A stretch of 64,000 bases of DNA from Chitinophagaceae bacterium UBA4407. Lineage in GTDB: Bacteria; Bacteroidota; Bacteroidia; Chitinophagales; Chitinophagaceae. The stretch lies in assembly GCA_002390845.1 (NCBI GenBank), contig DGQT01000087.1, forward strand, positions 1 to 64,000. Reading direction: 5' to 3'. The notes beneath the pieces are model-generated. The model saw only the letters and a program-made list of their open reading frames with translations, made no database searches and was not told the origin of the DNA. Both the position numbers and the translations under genes were made by a program. Below, piece by piece: positions 44,758-54,502 of this stretch. Position 1 is the first letter of the stretch. Each line of letters opens with the position of its first letter.

Positions 44758-45345
44758 ATGCAAACAGATACCAATAAGCTTTTCCCCATTTTCCTTAAAC
44801 TCGAAGAGCTAAAAGTTCTCCTGGTTGGTGGTGGTAATGTAGCGCTGGAAAAGCTTACAGCCATTATAAACAATGCACCTGCGGCGCAGGTGCATGTTCT
44901 AGCTAAAGAAGTATTTCCTCAATTTGCAGAAGCAGCAGAACAACTAAACAATATAACCATTACCGTTGCTGAATATGAACCGCATTACCTTGATGATTGT
45001 GATATAGTAATTGCAGCGGTAAATGATATTCCGCTAAGTAAAATTATCCGCGACGATGCAAAGCAAAAAGGCAAACTAATAAACGTTGCTGATAAGCCTG
45101 AACTCTGCGATTTTTATCTTGGCTCCATTGTTACAAAAGGTAACCTAAAACTTGCTATTTCTACCAATGGAAAATCTCCCACTGTTGCCAAACGTTTAAA
45201 AGAAATCTTCAATGAACTGCTGCCGGATGAATTGGATGAAGTATTGAACAATGTGCAGCAAATACGCAATAAATTAAAAGGCGATTTTCAAAATAAAATT
45301 CATCAGTTGAATGAGTTGACCAAAGTACTCATTGATGAAAAGTAA
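44758..45345 (+). CDS. Precorrin-2 dehydrogenase / sirohydrochlorin ferrochelatase
   Basis: This 195-residue protein matches the N-terminal half of E. coli CysG and yeast Met8p: LFPIFLKLEELKVLLVGGGNVALEKL (NAD-binding GGGNVA), DIVIAAVNDIPLSKII, NVADKPELCDFYLGSIVTKGNLKLAISTNGKSPTVAKRLKE. It oxidises precorrin-2 to sirohydrochlorin and may insert the iron to form siroheme for CysI. The ATG 44758 (MQTDTNKLFPIF) was chosen over a TTG inside a repeat arm. The gene is bracketed by a left and a right arm of the dispersed element. Confidence 0.92.
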   Translation: MQTDTNKLFPIFLKLEELKVLLVGGGNVALEKLTAIINNAPAAQVHVLAKEVFPQFAEAAEQLNNITITVAEYEPHYLDDCDIVIAAVNDIPLSKIIRDDAKQKGKLINVADKPELCDFYLGSIVTKGNLKLAISTNGKSPTVAKRLKEIFNELLPDELDEVLNNVQQIRNKLKGDFQNKIHQLNELTKVLIDEK

Positions 45346-45677
45346 ACTTCGAAAATTGCAGTGACCGCATCGTAATTTTGAAGATGCATATTGCCCAATT
45401 ATATTTCTAAAGTACAAGAGTGCGACGCAACAATGTTTAATAGTTGTAGTAAAGCATGGATCCAAAAACCTACTTATTTTTAAATAGCAGCAATTAATTT
45501 GAACCCCTGATTGTATTCCTGAAAATACAGTGCCCGAAATTGGGATCAACTGTTATTTAAGCTAAAACCTTCATTATTTAAAAAAATACTGCTCTTTTTG
45601 ATACAGGGAATCACTAAATTTATATCCTGCTTTTTTTATAAACCCAATTGGCTCTTCTGTATTAAAAACTTTTAAAA
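45346..45677. repeat. Intergenic region with right half-element
   Basis: Right arm GTACAAGAGTGCGACGCAAC at 45412-45431, then AATGTTTAATAGTTGTAGTAA (outer segment) and an AGCATGGATCCAAAAA end. The remaining bases up to the adhesin start hold no frame or fold I can support; the adhesin promoter must lie there. Confidence 0.7.
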
Positions 45678-48600
45678 ATGAAAAGAATAATACTTTCTCT
45701 TCTGAGTTCAATGTTTTTATTCGCCGCTTTTTCACAAGTAACAGGTGATTACAGAAGCAAAACATCTGGCAATTGGAATGTGGCTGCAAGCTGGGAACGC
45801 TATAATGGTACAGCCTGGGTAGCCGCAGTTGCATCGCCCACCAGCGCGGATGGGGTAATTACTATTCTTAGCGGCCATACCATTACAAACAACGGTACAG
45901 TTACGGTTGATCAGGTGGTAGTTAACAGTGGCGGTCAGTTAACACAGATTTCTCCCCTCACTCTTAATAACGGTACCGGCGATGATTTAAATGTAAGCGG
46001 CACACTTTATATGAATAGCGGTAGCATAACCGGAAGCGGTACTTTAAAAGTTTCGGGAACAATGGGGTGGGATGGGGGCAGTTTATCTGTGGTTACTACC
46101 CTGCAGAATGGTTCAACACTAAACCTGAACGGCGGAGAGGTAATACTTTTTTCAACACTTATCAATAACGGCACCATTAACTGGAATGCAGGTTACCTAA
46201 GTCTTAATAACGGTACACTTATCAACAATAAAAATTTTAATGCTGTAGCTTATAATTCTTTAGTTAACCAAGGTGGAGGTGTTTTTACGAACAGCAGTAC
46301 GGGTATCTTTAATGAATTATCGGGAACTGGCTTCACTTATAGTTCTGTTGCATTTACAAACAATGGAACCATGAATTTTAATTCAGGCACTTTTCAAAAT
46401 CAGGGCAGCTTTACCAATACTGGTCCGATGGTTTTTGCGGGTGGTACCTTCAGGAGTGATGCGCCTGCAAGTTTAAACGCAGGCACTACCATTACTGGTT
46501 CAGGTGCTGTTATCCAGGCCAATAATACCATGACGATCAATGTTGCTGTAAACCTTCCGGCAACTATTCCTTTGACTTTTACCGGCGGCACCATAAACGG
46601 AACAGGCTCTTTTCAAATAAATGGCATACTTCAATGGAATGGGGGCTCACTGCAAATACCCGCAACTTTACAAAGTACTGCTACAACCAACCTTGATGGC
46701 GGTGAAGTAATCATTTTTTCAACTTTCACCAATAACGGAACAGTTAACTGGAATGCAGGCTATCTAAGTTTTAATAACGGTACGCTTATTAACAATAAAA
46801 ATTTTAATGCTGTAGCCTATAATTCTTTACTTAACTATGCTGGCGGTATTTTTACCAACAGCAGTACGGGTATTTTCAATGAATTATCTGGAACTGGCAT
46901 TACTTATAGTTCTATTGCATTTACAAACAATGGAACCATGAATTTTAATTCGGGCACTTTTCAAAATCAGGGCAGCTTTACCAATACAGGCCCTATGGTT
47001 TTTGCGGGTGGAACTTTCACGAGCTATGCGCCAGCAAGCCTAAACACAGGCACCACCATTACAGGTTCAGGTGCAATTACCCAGGGTAATAATACCATGA
47101 CGATTAATGTTGCGGTAAACCTTCCGGCAACGATACCCCTTACTTTTATGGGTGGTACTATAAATGGAACCGGCTCTTTTCAAATAAGCGGAACGCTCCA
47201 ATGGAACGGGGGCTCACTGCAAATACCTACTACTTTAAAAAGTAGTTCCACAACAAACCTTGATGGCGGCGAAGTAATCATTTTTTCAACACTTACCAAT
47301 AACGGCACTATTAACTGGAATGCGGGTTATCTAAGTTTTAATAACGGCAGCCTTATCAACAATAAAAATTTTAATGCTGTAGCCTATAATTCTTTGTATA
47401 ACTACGGTGCAGGTATTTTTACCAACAGCAGTACGGGAACCTTCAATGAATTATCCGGCACCGGCATCACTTATAGTTCGGTTGCATTTACGAACAATGG
47501 AACCATGAATTTTAATTCGGGCACTTTTCAAAATGCCGGCAGTTTCACCAATACCGGCCCAATGGTTTTTGCTGGTGGAACTTTCACGAGCTATGCGCCT
47601 GTAAGCTTAAATGCAGGCACAACCATTACCGGTTCAGGTGCGCTAATACAGGGCAATAGTACAATGACGATCAATGTTGCAGTAAATCTTCCGGCAACGA
47701 TACCCCTTACTTTTACTGGTGGCACTATTAATGGAACAGGCTCTTTTCAAATAAGCGGAACGCTCCAATGGAACGCGGGCTCACTGCAAATACCCGCAAC
47801 TTTAGAAAGCAATTCTATTACCAACCTTGATGGTGGAGAGGTAGTCATTTTTTCAACGATTACCAACAACGGTACCATTAACTGGAATAACGGTTATTTA
47901 AGTTTTAATAACGGCACCCTTATCAACAATAAAAATTTTAATGCTGTAGCCTATAATTCTTTGAATAACTATGGTGCAGGTATTTTTACCAACAGCAGTA
48001 CTGGTATCTTTAATGAATTATCGGGAACGGGCACCACTTATAGTTCAGTTGCATTTACGAACAATGGAACATTGAATTTTAATTCAGGCACTTTTCAAAA
48101 TGCCGGCAGTTTCACCAATACCGGCCCAATGTTTTTTGCGGGTGGAACTTTGAGGAGCGATGCGCCTGCAAGCTTAAATGCAGGCACCACCATTACCGGT
48201 TCAGGTGCGATTATCCAGGGAAATAATACCATGACGATCAATGTTGCTGTAAACCTTCCGGCAAACATCGCTTTTACTTGTTCGGGTGGTACAATTAATG
48301 GCAGCGGTTCAATAAAAGTAACCGGTGCAATGCAATGGAACGGCGGAACACTATCCCTGCCTGCCACTTTTCAGAATAATGCGGTGGTAAATTTAGATGG
48401 CGGCGAAGTAATAATAAACTCCACTTTAACCAATAGCGGTACTATAAACTGGAATGCAGGTTATTTAAGTTTTAATGCAGGAACCCTTGTTAATAATAAA
48501 AATTTAAATATTGCATCAAACGACCAGATGTATAATTATGGCGGGGGTAGTTGCACAAACAATGCCGCAGGTGTATTTTCCAAAACTTCTACAGGTACAA

Positions 48601-49634
48601 CTACAGTAAGCATTCCGGTAACAAATAATGGAAGAATATCCGGTGTGGGTGCCTATTCTTTTGGCACCGGCCTGCTTAACAATAAAGGTATTTTTGCACC
48701 GGGTTCATATATTGGCATCCTTACTACAGGGGTTGATTATACAAACAAGACTTTAGAAATTCAAATGCTTAATGGCTCCGGCCCCGGAACAGGGCACGAT
48801 CAATTGGCTGTAAACGGCAAAGCAAAATTAAAGGACACCCTTAGAATATTACGTACCGGTACAGTACCAAGGGGTAGCTACACCATTCTTACTTCCACTG
48901 GGGCCATAAGCGGCGGATTCGATACCATTATTGCTCCGGGCGGTTATGTAGTAGCCAAGGCGGGCAAAACAATACGGGTAACTGTTCCCGATCCCGGCGT
49001 TACTATCAGCGATACCGCTGTCGTAGAAGGCAATGCTGGTAATAAACAAATAAAGTTTGCTGTAAACCTTGCCTTCCCCTCTAATTTAACCGGCACTATA
49101 GATTATCAAACAGTTGACAGTACCGCTACAACCTCAGGTAATGATTATGTTGCAAAAGCAGGCACACTTACTTTTACACCGGGAAAGGTGTCTGATACAA
49201 TCAGTGTAAGCGTTAGAGGCGATACCCTTACCGAAGCAGATGAAGTATTTTATATAAAACTGCTAAACCCGGTAAACCTTGTTATTGTAAAAGAAAAAGG
49301 TATTGGAACAATTATCAATAACGATGGCCTTACCTCGTTTACGGTAAATGGTTTTACCAGTGATCCAATAACTGCCACTAAATTGTCTGCTTCATCACTC
49401 ATCATACCCAACCTGCTGCACCGGAACCAGCAATGGAAAATAAATGGCTTGGCAGAAAATAATACAGTTACAATATTCGACAGTAAGGGGGTAAACGTAT
49501 TTAGGGAAAGTAATTATAAGAACAATAACAATCTGTCGCAACTCGCTGCAGGGCTCTATTACTACCAGGTATTGGTGCATGAAAAAAATGGAAAGCCAAC
49601 AATTTATAAAGGCAAGCTGGTGATCTTGCAATAA
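45678..49634 (+). CDS. Type IX-secreted repeat protein (adhesin-like)
   Basis: The 1318-residue protein has a signal peptide (MKRIILSLLSSMFLFAAFSQ), an N-terminal DYRSKTSGNWNVAASWERY domain often seen at the start of T9SS-exported Bacteroidota surface proteins, four tandem 189-residue units plus a partial fifth (residues 152 to about 985) rich in Asn, Gly, Thr and Ser and likely to form a beta-helix, a Calx-beta domain (about 1105-1215, VVEGNAGNKQIKFAVNLA...GDTLTEADEVFYIKLLNP) and a C-terminal type IX sorting domain (about 1250-1318, AAGLYYYQVLVHEKNGKPTIYKGKLVI-like). It is probably a cell-surface or released adhesin. It stands alone. Confidence 0.88.
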   Translation: MKRIILSLLSSMFLFAAFSQVTGDYRSKTSGNWNVAASWERYNGTAWVAAVASPTSADGVITILSGHTITNNGTVTVDQVVVNSGGQLTQISPLTLNNGTGDDLNVSGTLYMNSGSITGSGTLKVSGTMGWDGGSLSVVTTLQNGSTLNLNGGEVILFSTLINNGTINWNAGYLSLNNGTLINNKNFNAVAYNSLVNQGGGVFTNSSTGIFNELSGTGFTYSSVAFTNNGTMNFNSGTFQNQGSFTNTGPMVFAGGTFRSDAPASLNAGTTITGSGAVIQANNTMTINVAVNLPATIPLTFTGGTINGTGSFQINGILQWNGGSLQIPATLQSTATTNLDGGEVIIFSTFTNNGTVNWNAGYLSFNNGTLINNKNFNAVAYNSLLNYAGGIFTNSSTGIFNELSGTGITYSSIAFTNNGTMNFNSGTFQNQGSFTNTGPMVFAGGTFTSYAPASLNTGTTITGSGAITQGNNTMTINVAVNLPATIPLTFMGGTINGTGSFQISGTLQWNGGSLQIPTTLKSSSTTNLDGGEVIIFSTLTNNGTINWNAGYLSFNNGSLINNKNFNAVAYNSLYNYGAGIFTNSSTGTFNELSGTGITYSSVAFTNNGTMNFNSGTFQNAGSFTNTGPMVFAGGTFTSYAPVSLNAGTTITGSGALIQGNSTMTINVAVNLPATIPLTFTGGTINGTGSFQISGTLQWNAGSLQIPATLESNSITNLDGGEVVIFSTITNNGTINWNNGYLSFNNGTLINNKNFNAVAYNSLNNYGAGIFTNSSTGIFNELSGTGTTYSSVAFTNNGTLNFNSGTFQNAGSFTNTGPMFFAGGTLRSDAPASLNAGTTITGSGAIIQGNNTMTINVAVNLPANIAFTCSGGTINGSGSIKVTGAMQWNGGTLSLPATFQNNAVVNLDGGEVIINSTLTNSGTINWNAGYLSFNAGTLVNNKNLNIASNDQMYNYGGGSCTNNAAGVFSKTSTGTTTVSIPVTNNGRISGVGAYSFGTGLLNNKGIFAPGSYIGILTTGVDYTNKTLEIQMLNGSGPGTGHDQLAVNGKAKLKDTLRILRTGTVPRGSYTILTSTGAISGGFDTIIAPGGYVVAKAGKTIRVTVPDPGVTISDTAVVEGNAGNKQIKFAVNLAFPSNLTGTIDYQTVDSTATTSGNDYVAKAGTLTFTPGKVSDTISVSVRGDTLTEADEVFYIKLLNPVNLVIVKEKGIGTIINNDGLTSFTVNGFTSDPITATKLSASSLIIPNLLHRNQQWKINGLAENNTVTIFDSKGVNVFRESNYKNNNNLSQLAAGLYYYQVLVHEKNGKPTIYKGKLVILQ
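46131..48398 (+). repeat. Four tandem 567-bp units inside the adhesin gene
   Basis: The marker GGCGGNGANGTAATNNTTTTTTC-type block occurs at 46131, 46698, 47265 and 47832, exactly 567 bases apart, and a diverged fifth begins at 48399. Units 1-4 are very similar at DNA level, including synonymous sites. Confidence 0.9.
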
Positions 49635-49663
49635 GATGCTGCACTGTTTTGCTTTTACAAAAT

Positions 49664-49698
49664 AAAAGGCTGTTGTAAAAACGGCCTTTTATTTTTTA
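49664..49698 (+). terminator. Rho-independent terminator after the adhesin gene
   Basis: Stem AAAAGGC (49664-49670) / GCCTTTT (49684-49690) with T-rich tail. Confidence 0.8.
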
Positions 49699-49719
49699 TG
49701 AGTATTTACCCGGCTCTGT

Positions 49720-49758
49720 TACTACTATTGAACTTTACTTGTGTCACTCACTTGTACG
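49720..49758. repeat. Dispersed element, left half, in 302-base gap
   Basis: TACTACTATTGAACTTTA outer segment, left arm 49738-49758 (TTGTGTCACTCACTTGTACG), then the inner segment TTGATTATATATTGAGCTTTTACCATAGCGTAGA without its complement. The gap 49635-49936 otherwise holds the adhesin terminator and AT-rich DNA. The next right arm is at 51719, after the following gene. Confidence 0.75.
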
Positions 49759-49936
49759 GTTTGATTATATATTGAGCTTTTACCATAGCGTAGATTGAAG
49801 CAAACCCTTGCTGGTATGCAACATAAAAGTGTAAGAATTAATTTCAAAAAGTAATCTAAGCATTAATTAAAATGTAAAATTAGTTTTAGCTTTATTTGCC
49901 CGTTTTGTAAATTAATCCACACTTTAAGACCCTGTT

Positions 49937-51568
49937 ATGAAACACTCTGATTCGAAAACCCGTTTCTTTTATGTTTTTATTTTGCTACTTACAACTTACA
50001 CAGGCAATGCTCAACAACCAACCTGGGAAAATGGTATTGCGTGTATCATTTACACCCACTGCAGCTCTTGTCATAATTCAAACAGTATTGCACCCTTTCC
50101 ACTAATGTCGTACCGGGATGCACTGGAAAATATAGTGGGTATTCAGGAAGATGTAAATAACGGAAAAATGCCACCTTACCCACCGGACAGAAGCTATCAA
50201 CACTACCAGGACGAAAGATACCTGAGCGATAGTGAAAAATTAGCCATAAACCAATGGGTAAGAAAAGGGGCTCCATCCGGCGATTTAAGTAAAGCCCTTA
50301 CGCCACCGGTATTCGACAGTAAGAGTGAGATAACCAATCCAGATTTTACTGCATCCATACCAGTATTTACTGTACCGGAAATTACGAAAGACCTGTATCG
50401 TTGTTTTGTTATATCAAACCCTTTTACCGAAGCACATTATATTTCGGAAATAGAAGTAATTCCCGGAAACAGAAGCATTGTTCATCATGTGCAGATTTAC
50501 CAGGATACATCGATGATTCCTGTTAATCTTGATTCTGCCGATATTTTACCAGGGTATGATAATTTCGGAGGTATTGGGAGCCAGGCCGCAGAACATCTTA
50601 CAGGATGGACACCATCAACAGGGGCTTTGGTTTTTCCCGAAAATATGGGTATTCTAATCAACCCCGGTTCACGTATTATCGTTCAAATCCATTATCCTGT
50701 ATGGGCAGCCGGTAAGGTGGACTCCACAAGGGTTAATTTTAAATACCTTGTTAGCAACAGAAAAACAAGAATATTAAAAGTGCAAAAGGTATTGAGTACA
50801 GAAAAAAACCTGGTTAACGGGCCGCTTGTTATTCCTGCAAATAAAGTGAAGGTTTTTTATGAACAATATCAATTACCCGTTAATGAAAACATCAGTTGTT
50901 TGGGTGTTGCGTCTCATGCACATTTGGTTTGCGTAAGTATGAAAATTTTTGCAGTAAAACCAAATGGCGATACCGTGCTGCTACTCGATATAAAAAACTG
51001 GGATTTTCACTGGCAGGGAGGTTACATGTTTAAAAAAATGATTCTCTTGCCGGGCGGTAGCACACTATATGGCGAAGCAGTATACGATAACACAACAAAT
51101 AACCCCGATAACCCAAACAATCCACCGAAAAAAGTAAAAAGGGGCGCTTCAAGCTACGACGAAATGATGGGATTTTACCTGGTGACCACAGATTCAAAAC
51201 GGGGCGATGAAAACCTGGTATTTGATACAACTACCCGTTTGGCAACCTACAATAATTGTGGCTTTGTAATAAGAGCAGGTGCCTTAGTTGCAACAAGCAT
51301 TACTGATAATGCAAAAAATATTGAGAATGATATTGGCAAAACTGTTTCAATTTATCCTAACCCTGTGCACGATAAATTACACCTGGCCTTTAAGAGTGCG
51401 GAAGCTGCAAAAGTTTTGGTATATAATAGCAACGGGCAATTGGTGTACCAGGCACTTGCAAAGCAGGGCAGCAATCAATTCTATCTGCAGTTTTTGCCAA
51501 GTGGTTTTTATTTTATTAAGGTGCTAACCTCTAAAACAAATACCATACTGAAATTTGTAAAGCAATAA
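49937..51568 (+). CDS. Type IX-secreted protein with c-type haem motif and copper-monooxygenase-like domain
   Basis: The 543-residue exported protein has a signal peptide (about 1-25), a CSSCH motif (CxxCH haem attachment) near residue 46 followed by the cytochrome-like NGKMPPYPPD, then a two-lobed beta domain resembling copper type II ascorbate-dependent monooxygenases, with His-rich sites in NRSIVHHVQIYQD, IVQIHYPVW and ASHAHLVCVSMKIF...WDFHWQGGY. It ends in a clear T9SS sorting domain (SIYPNPVHDKLHLAF to TILKFVKQ). Related proteins are annotated as monooxygenases without known substrate. A left and a right arm of the dispersed element enclose the gene. Confidence 0.8.
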   Translation: MKHSDSKTRFFYVFILLLTTYTGNAQQPTWENGIACIIYTHCSSCHNSNSIAPFPLMSYRDALENIVGIQEDVNNGKMPPYPPDRSYQHYQDERYLSDSEKLAINQWVRKGAPSGDLSKALTPPVFDSKSEITNPDFTASIPVFTVPEITKDLYRCFVISNPFTEAHYISEIEVIPGNRSIVHHVQIYQDTSMIPVNLDSADILPGYDNFGGIGSQAAEHLTGWTPSTGALVFPENMGILINPGSRIIVQIHYPVWAAGKVDSTRVNFKYLVSNRKTRILKVQKVLSTEKNLVNGPLVIPANKVKVFYEQYQLPVNENISCLGVASHAHLVCVSMKIFAVKPNGDTVLLLDIKNWDFHWQGGYMFKKMILLPGGSTLYGEAVYDNTTNNPDNPNNPPKKVKRGASSYDEMMGFYLVTTDSKRGDENLVFDTTTRLATYNNCGFVIRAGALVATSITDNAKNIENDIGKTVSIYPNPVHDKLHLAFKSAEAAKVLVYNSNGQLVYQALAKQGSNQFYLQFLPSGFYFIKVLTSKTNTILKFVKQ

Positions 51569-51718
51569 TTGTCAGGTTTTCGTTAGTGCTGAGTGCAGCC
51601 GAATAGAAGGCCAGGCTAAAAGATATGAATGTTGCATTGTATAGCCGTATTGTTCGCCTATCTTAACAATGCTTCGCTTAAATCTTCGCCGCTGTAAAAG
51701 CTCAATACAATTTATTCT

Positions 51719-51778
51719 GCCCAAGTGTGCGACGCAACATCCGATACCACAAGGAGCTTAAGCCTGGCTCATAAAAAT
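51719..51778. repeat. Dispersed element, right half
   Basis: GCCCAAGTGTGCGACGCAAC (51719-51738), outer segment ATCCGATACCACAAGG and right end AAGCCTGGCTCATAAAAATA. Upstream CGCTGTAAAAGCTCAATA is the inner segment normally paired with TATTGAGCTTTTACC, here found at 49770 on the far side of the gene. Confidence 0.78.
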
Positions 51779-51841
51779 AATTTAACGGGTTATTCTTTAA
51801 TCGTTATTTTTATTATTCAGCAATAACCTCAACAAATTTTT

Positions 51842-52957
51842 ATGTCGCAACCAGCTACCGCTGCACCGCAGCGCCTCTATTCCCTTGACGCATTGCGTGG
51901 TTTTGATATGTTCTGGATCATGGGCGCCGAAGAAATTGTTCATACAATGTCAAAGGCTACAGGCTCATCTTTTTGGCAGGGCTTTTCTACGCAGCTTACA
52001 CACCCTGATTGGAATGGCTTTCATTTTTACGACCTTATTTTTCCGCTGTTTCTTTTTATGGCAGGCGTGGCAACACCATATTCTGTAGGCCGCGAACTAG
52101 AGAAGGGTACATCAAGAAATAAGCTGTTACTGCGTGTAATAAAACGCGGCTTAATACTGGTACTGCTGGGCATTGTAGCCAATAACGGGCTCGGGATAAA
52201 ACCGGTTTCTGAAATTCGTTTTCCCAGTGTTTTGGGGCGCATTGGTCTTGCTTATATGTTTGCAAATATCATTTATCTCTACACCAAAGAGCGTGCTCAA
52301 ATGATCTGGTTTGGCGCATTAATAATCGGTTACTGGTTGTTGTTGAAATTTACATCGGCACCGGGTTTTCCTCCCGGCGATCTTACAATGGAAGGCAACT
52401 TTGCTTCGTATGTTGACCGCCTGCTGGTGCCGGGCCATCTCTATCTTGGTATTCACGACCCTGAAGGTTTAATGTCTACCATTCCTGCAATCAGCACAGG
52501 TTTGCTGGGTATATTGGCTGGAAATTTATTAAAGAATAAACCTTACAGCGAGCAACAGAAAGTAATACGGTTGGCGGTTACAGGTATCATTTTTCTTTTA
52601 CTGGCACAGCTTTGGAACCTGGATTTTCCGATCAATAAAAACCTGTGGACAAGCTCCTTTGTGCTGAATGTTGGGGGCTACAGTTTATTGCTACTTTCCA
52701 TTTTCTATTATATTATTGATGTATTGGGATATAAGAAATGGGCCTTGTTTTTTCGGGTAATCGGCATGAATTCCATTCTCATTTATATGTCGGGGCATTT
52801 TATAGATTGGGAGTTTACCACTAACCGTTTATCAGGCTGGCTGGGGCAGCTTGTGGGTACGCCTTACAATGCCGTGGTTATGGCCGCTTGTTATGTAATG
52901 GTAGAGTGGGCGTTTTTATATTTTCTGTATAGAAAAAAAGTGTTTTTACGAGTATAA
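51842..52957 (+). CDS. Multi-pass acyltransferase-like membrane protein (HGSNAT/DUF5009-like)
   Basis: The 371-residue membrane protein has about ten helices. The N-terminal RLYSLDALRGFDMFWIMG, then WNGFHFYDLIFPLFLFMAGVATPYSVGRE and the C-terminal MNSILIYMSGHFIDW match bacterial homologues of heparan-alpha-glucosaminide N-acetyltransferase. In such proteins a His in the membrane is thought to accept acetyl groups; His41-type candidates are present in GFHFYD. Target sugar unknown. It stands alone between a right half-element and a complete element. Confidence 0.85.
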   Translation: MSQPATAAPQRLYSLDALRGFDMFWIMGAEEIVHTMSKATGSSFWQGFSTQLTHPDWNGFHFYDLIFPLFLFMAGVATPYSVGRELEKGTSRNKLLLRVIKRGLILVLLGIVANNGLGIKPVSEIRFPSVLGRIGLAYMFANIIYLYTKERAQMIWFGALIIGYWLLLKFTSAPGFPPGDLTMEGNFASYVDRLLVPGHLYLGIHDPEGLMSTIPAISTGLLGILAGNLLKNKPYSEQQKVIRLAVTGIIFLLLAQLWNLDFPINKNLWTSSFVLNVGGYSLLLLSIFYYIIDVLGYKKWALFFRVIGMNSILIYMSGHFIDWEFTTNRLSGWLGQLVGTPYNAVVMAACYVMVEWAFLYFLYRKKVFLRV

Positions 52958-52965
52958 ATAATTGT

Positions 52966-53172
52966 GAGCCCGGCAACAACAGTACTATGAAGCTTAGTTG
53001 CGTCGCACACTTTTACTTTCTGTGATACTATTGGGCATAGGCTAAATGGTTTATAAAACAACTGGGTTCGTTCGCTTTAATCTAAGCTAAGGTAAAAGCT
53101 CAATACATAATTAAACCGTAAAAGTGTGCGACGCAACAGTCGATGCCACTGGTACAAAAGCCGGGTTAAAAA
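52966..53172. repeat. Dispersed hairpin element, complete copy
   Basis: Left end GAGCCCGGC (52966-52974), outer segment ACTATGAAGCTTA, left arm 52997-53016, inner segment near 53085-53105 (AAGCTAAGGTAAAAGCTCAA), right arm 53116-53137, outer segment AGTCGATGCCACTGG and right end GCCGGGTTAAAAA. It is a good reference copy because both arms are of the GCGTCGCACAC type. Confidence 0.9.
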
Positions 53173-53250
53173 TGGCTTTTATTTGCCTGTAACTGAAAAA
53201 AATATCTTGTTAACCAAACTCCTTATTTTTGCTTTCCTCAATAACCCGTT

Positions 53251-54177
53251 ATGAGTATAAAAAAGGACGAAGATTTTGATACCACGCTTTCAGGCGATGA
53301 AAATGCTGCGGGGCAGGCTGCCGAGCAAAGAGGTAAATGGTATAAGCGTAAACGAAAAGGGATTACCACATCTACAGCGGATAAAAAGGAAACTCCTGAG
53401 GGGTTATGGAATAAATGCCCCGAGTGCAACTTTATAACCACTACCACAGAATTGGCCGAAAACCTGTATGTATGCCCTAAGTGTAATTATCACCACCGCA
53501 TTGGCAGTGAAGATTATTTTGAAATATTGTTTGATAACGATGAATACACTGAACTTTTTGGCAACATTCGCAGTAAAGATTTTCTGGGTTTTACCGATTT
53601 AAAAAATTACCAGAAAAGGCTTGATGAGATACACGCCAAAACCGATTTGAAAGACAGTATGCGGGTGGCGGTTGGCAAAGTAAATGGTGAAGATCTGGTA
53701 GTTGCCTGTATGGATTTTGAGTTTATAGGCGGTTCGCTGGGTAGCGTAATGGGAGAGAAGTTCAGCCGTGCGGTGGATTACTGTATTGAGCATAAAATGC
53801 CTTATCTCGTCATCAGTAAAAGTGGCGGTGCAAGAATGATGGAGAGTGCCTTCAGCCTTATGCAGCTTGCTAAAACAAGTGGTAAGCTTGCACAATTAAG
53901 CGATGCCAAACTTCCCTTTATATCGCTGTTAACCGATCCTACTTTTGGCGGTATATCAGCCAGCTTTGGCATGCTTGGCGATTTAAATATTGCAGAACCT
54001 GGTGCCCTTATTGGTTTTGCTGGTCCACGTGTAATTAAAGAGACCATAAAAAAAGACCTTCCACCCGGCTTTCAACGTAGCGAGTTTTTACTGGAACATG
54101 GCTTCCTGGATTTTATTATTGACAGAAAAAAACTGAAAGAAAAACTTGCACAGGTGATTGTACTTTTTAAAAATTAG
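53251..54177 (+). CDS. accD: Acetyl-CoA carboxylase carboxyltransferase subunit beta
   Basis: AccD and AccA together transfer the carboxyl group from biotin to acetyl-CoA, making malonyl-CoA for fatty-acid synthesis. The 308-residue protein has the N-terminal zinc ribbon ([23 protein letters not shown], four Cys), the crotonase-type core with [35 protein letters not shown] and GFAGPRVI. The N-terminus has an acidic extension of about 28 residues before the usual [20 protein letters not shown] box 19 bases upstream may be its promoter. accA is not adjacent. Confidence 0.96.
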   Translation: MSIKKDEDFDTTLSGDENAAGQAAEQRGKWYKRKRKGITTSTADKKETPEGLWNKCPECNFITTTTELAENLYVCPKCNYHHRIGSEDYFEILFDNDEYTELFGNIRSKDFLGFTDLKNYQKRLDEIHAKTDLKDSMRVAVGKVNGEDLVVACMDFEFIGGSLGSVMGEKFSRAVDYCIEHKMPYLVISKSGGARMMESAFSLMQLAKTSGKLAQLSDAKLPFISLLTDPTFGGISASFGMLGDLNIAEPGALIGFAGPRVIKETIKKDLPPGFQRSEFLLEHGFLDFIIDRKKLKEKLAQVIVLFKN

Positions 54178-54237
54178 TTGAAGGCAAATTGTTATTGCAG
54201 GCTCATCTTTTGAAAGTATAAAACAGCATTGGATTTA

Positions 54238-54467
54238 TTTTTGGTCAAACTGCATTACACTATTAAACATAGTTGCGTTGCACTCTTGTACTTTTAATTC
54301 ACGGATTAGCTGATTACGGATTATCGAATTAATTAATTCGCCAATTCGCACATCCGCTAATTCGTTTAATTGTTTTCCGAACGTACAAGTGAGTTCCGAT
54401 AAATCGGAATTAGAATAACACAACAGGCCATACCCAAAGATTTACAGCTGGTACAAAAATATTATGG
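54238..54467. repeat. Dispersed hairpin element with an insertion in its right arm
   Basis: Left arm 54272-54291 (GTTGCGTTGCACTCTTGTAC). The right arm starts at 54381 (ACGTACAAGTGAG), is broken by a 22-base insert containing TTCCGATAAATCGGAA, and resumes at 54416 (AACACAAC). The loop carries AATTAATTAATTCG palindromes. It fills most of the 325-base gap before the CAP lipoprotein gene. Confidence 0.8.
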
Positions 54468-54502
54468 TACAATACTTGCCAGTTGGCTTTAAACGGATTA
54501 TC

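Noticed and set aside
46131..48398. Regular repeats in the adhesin gene as a CRISPR array or satellite
   Set aside because: The 567-base period is in frame within one open reading frame and there are no short repeats with unique spacers.
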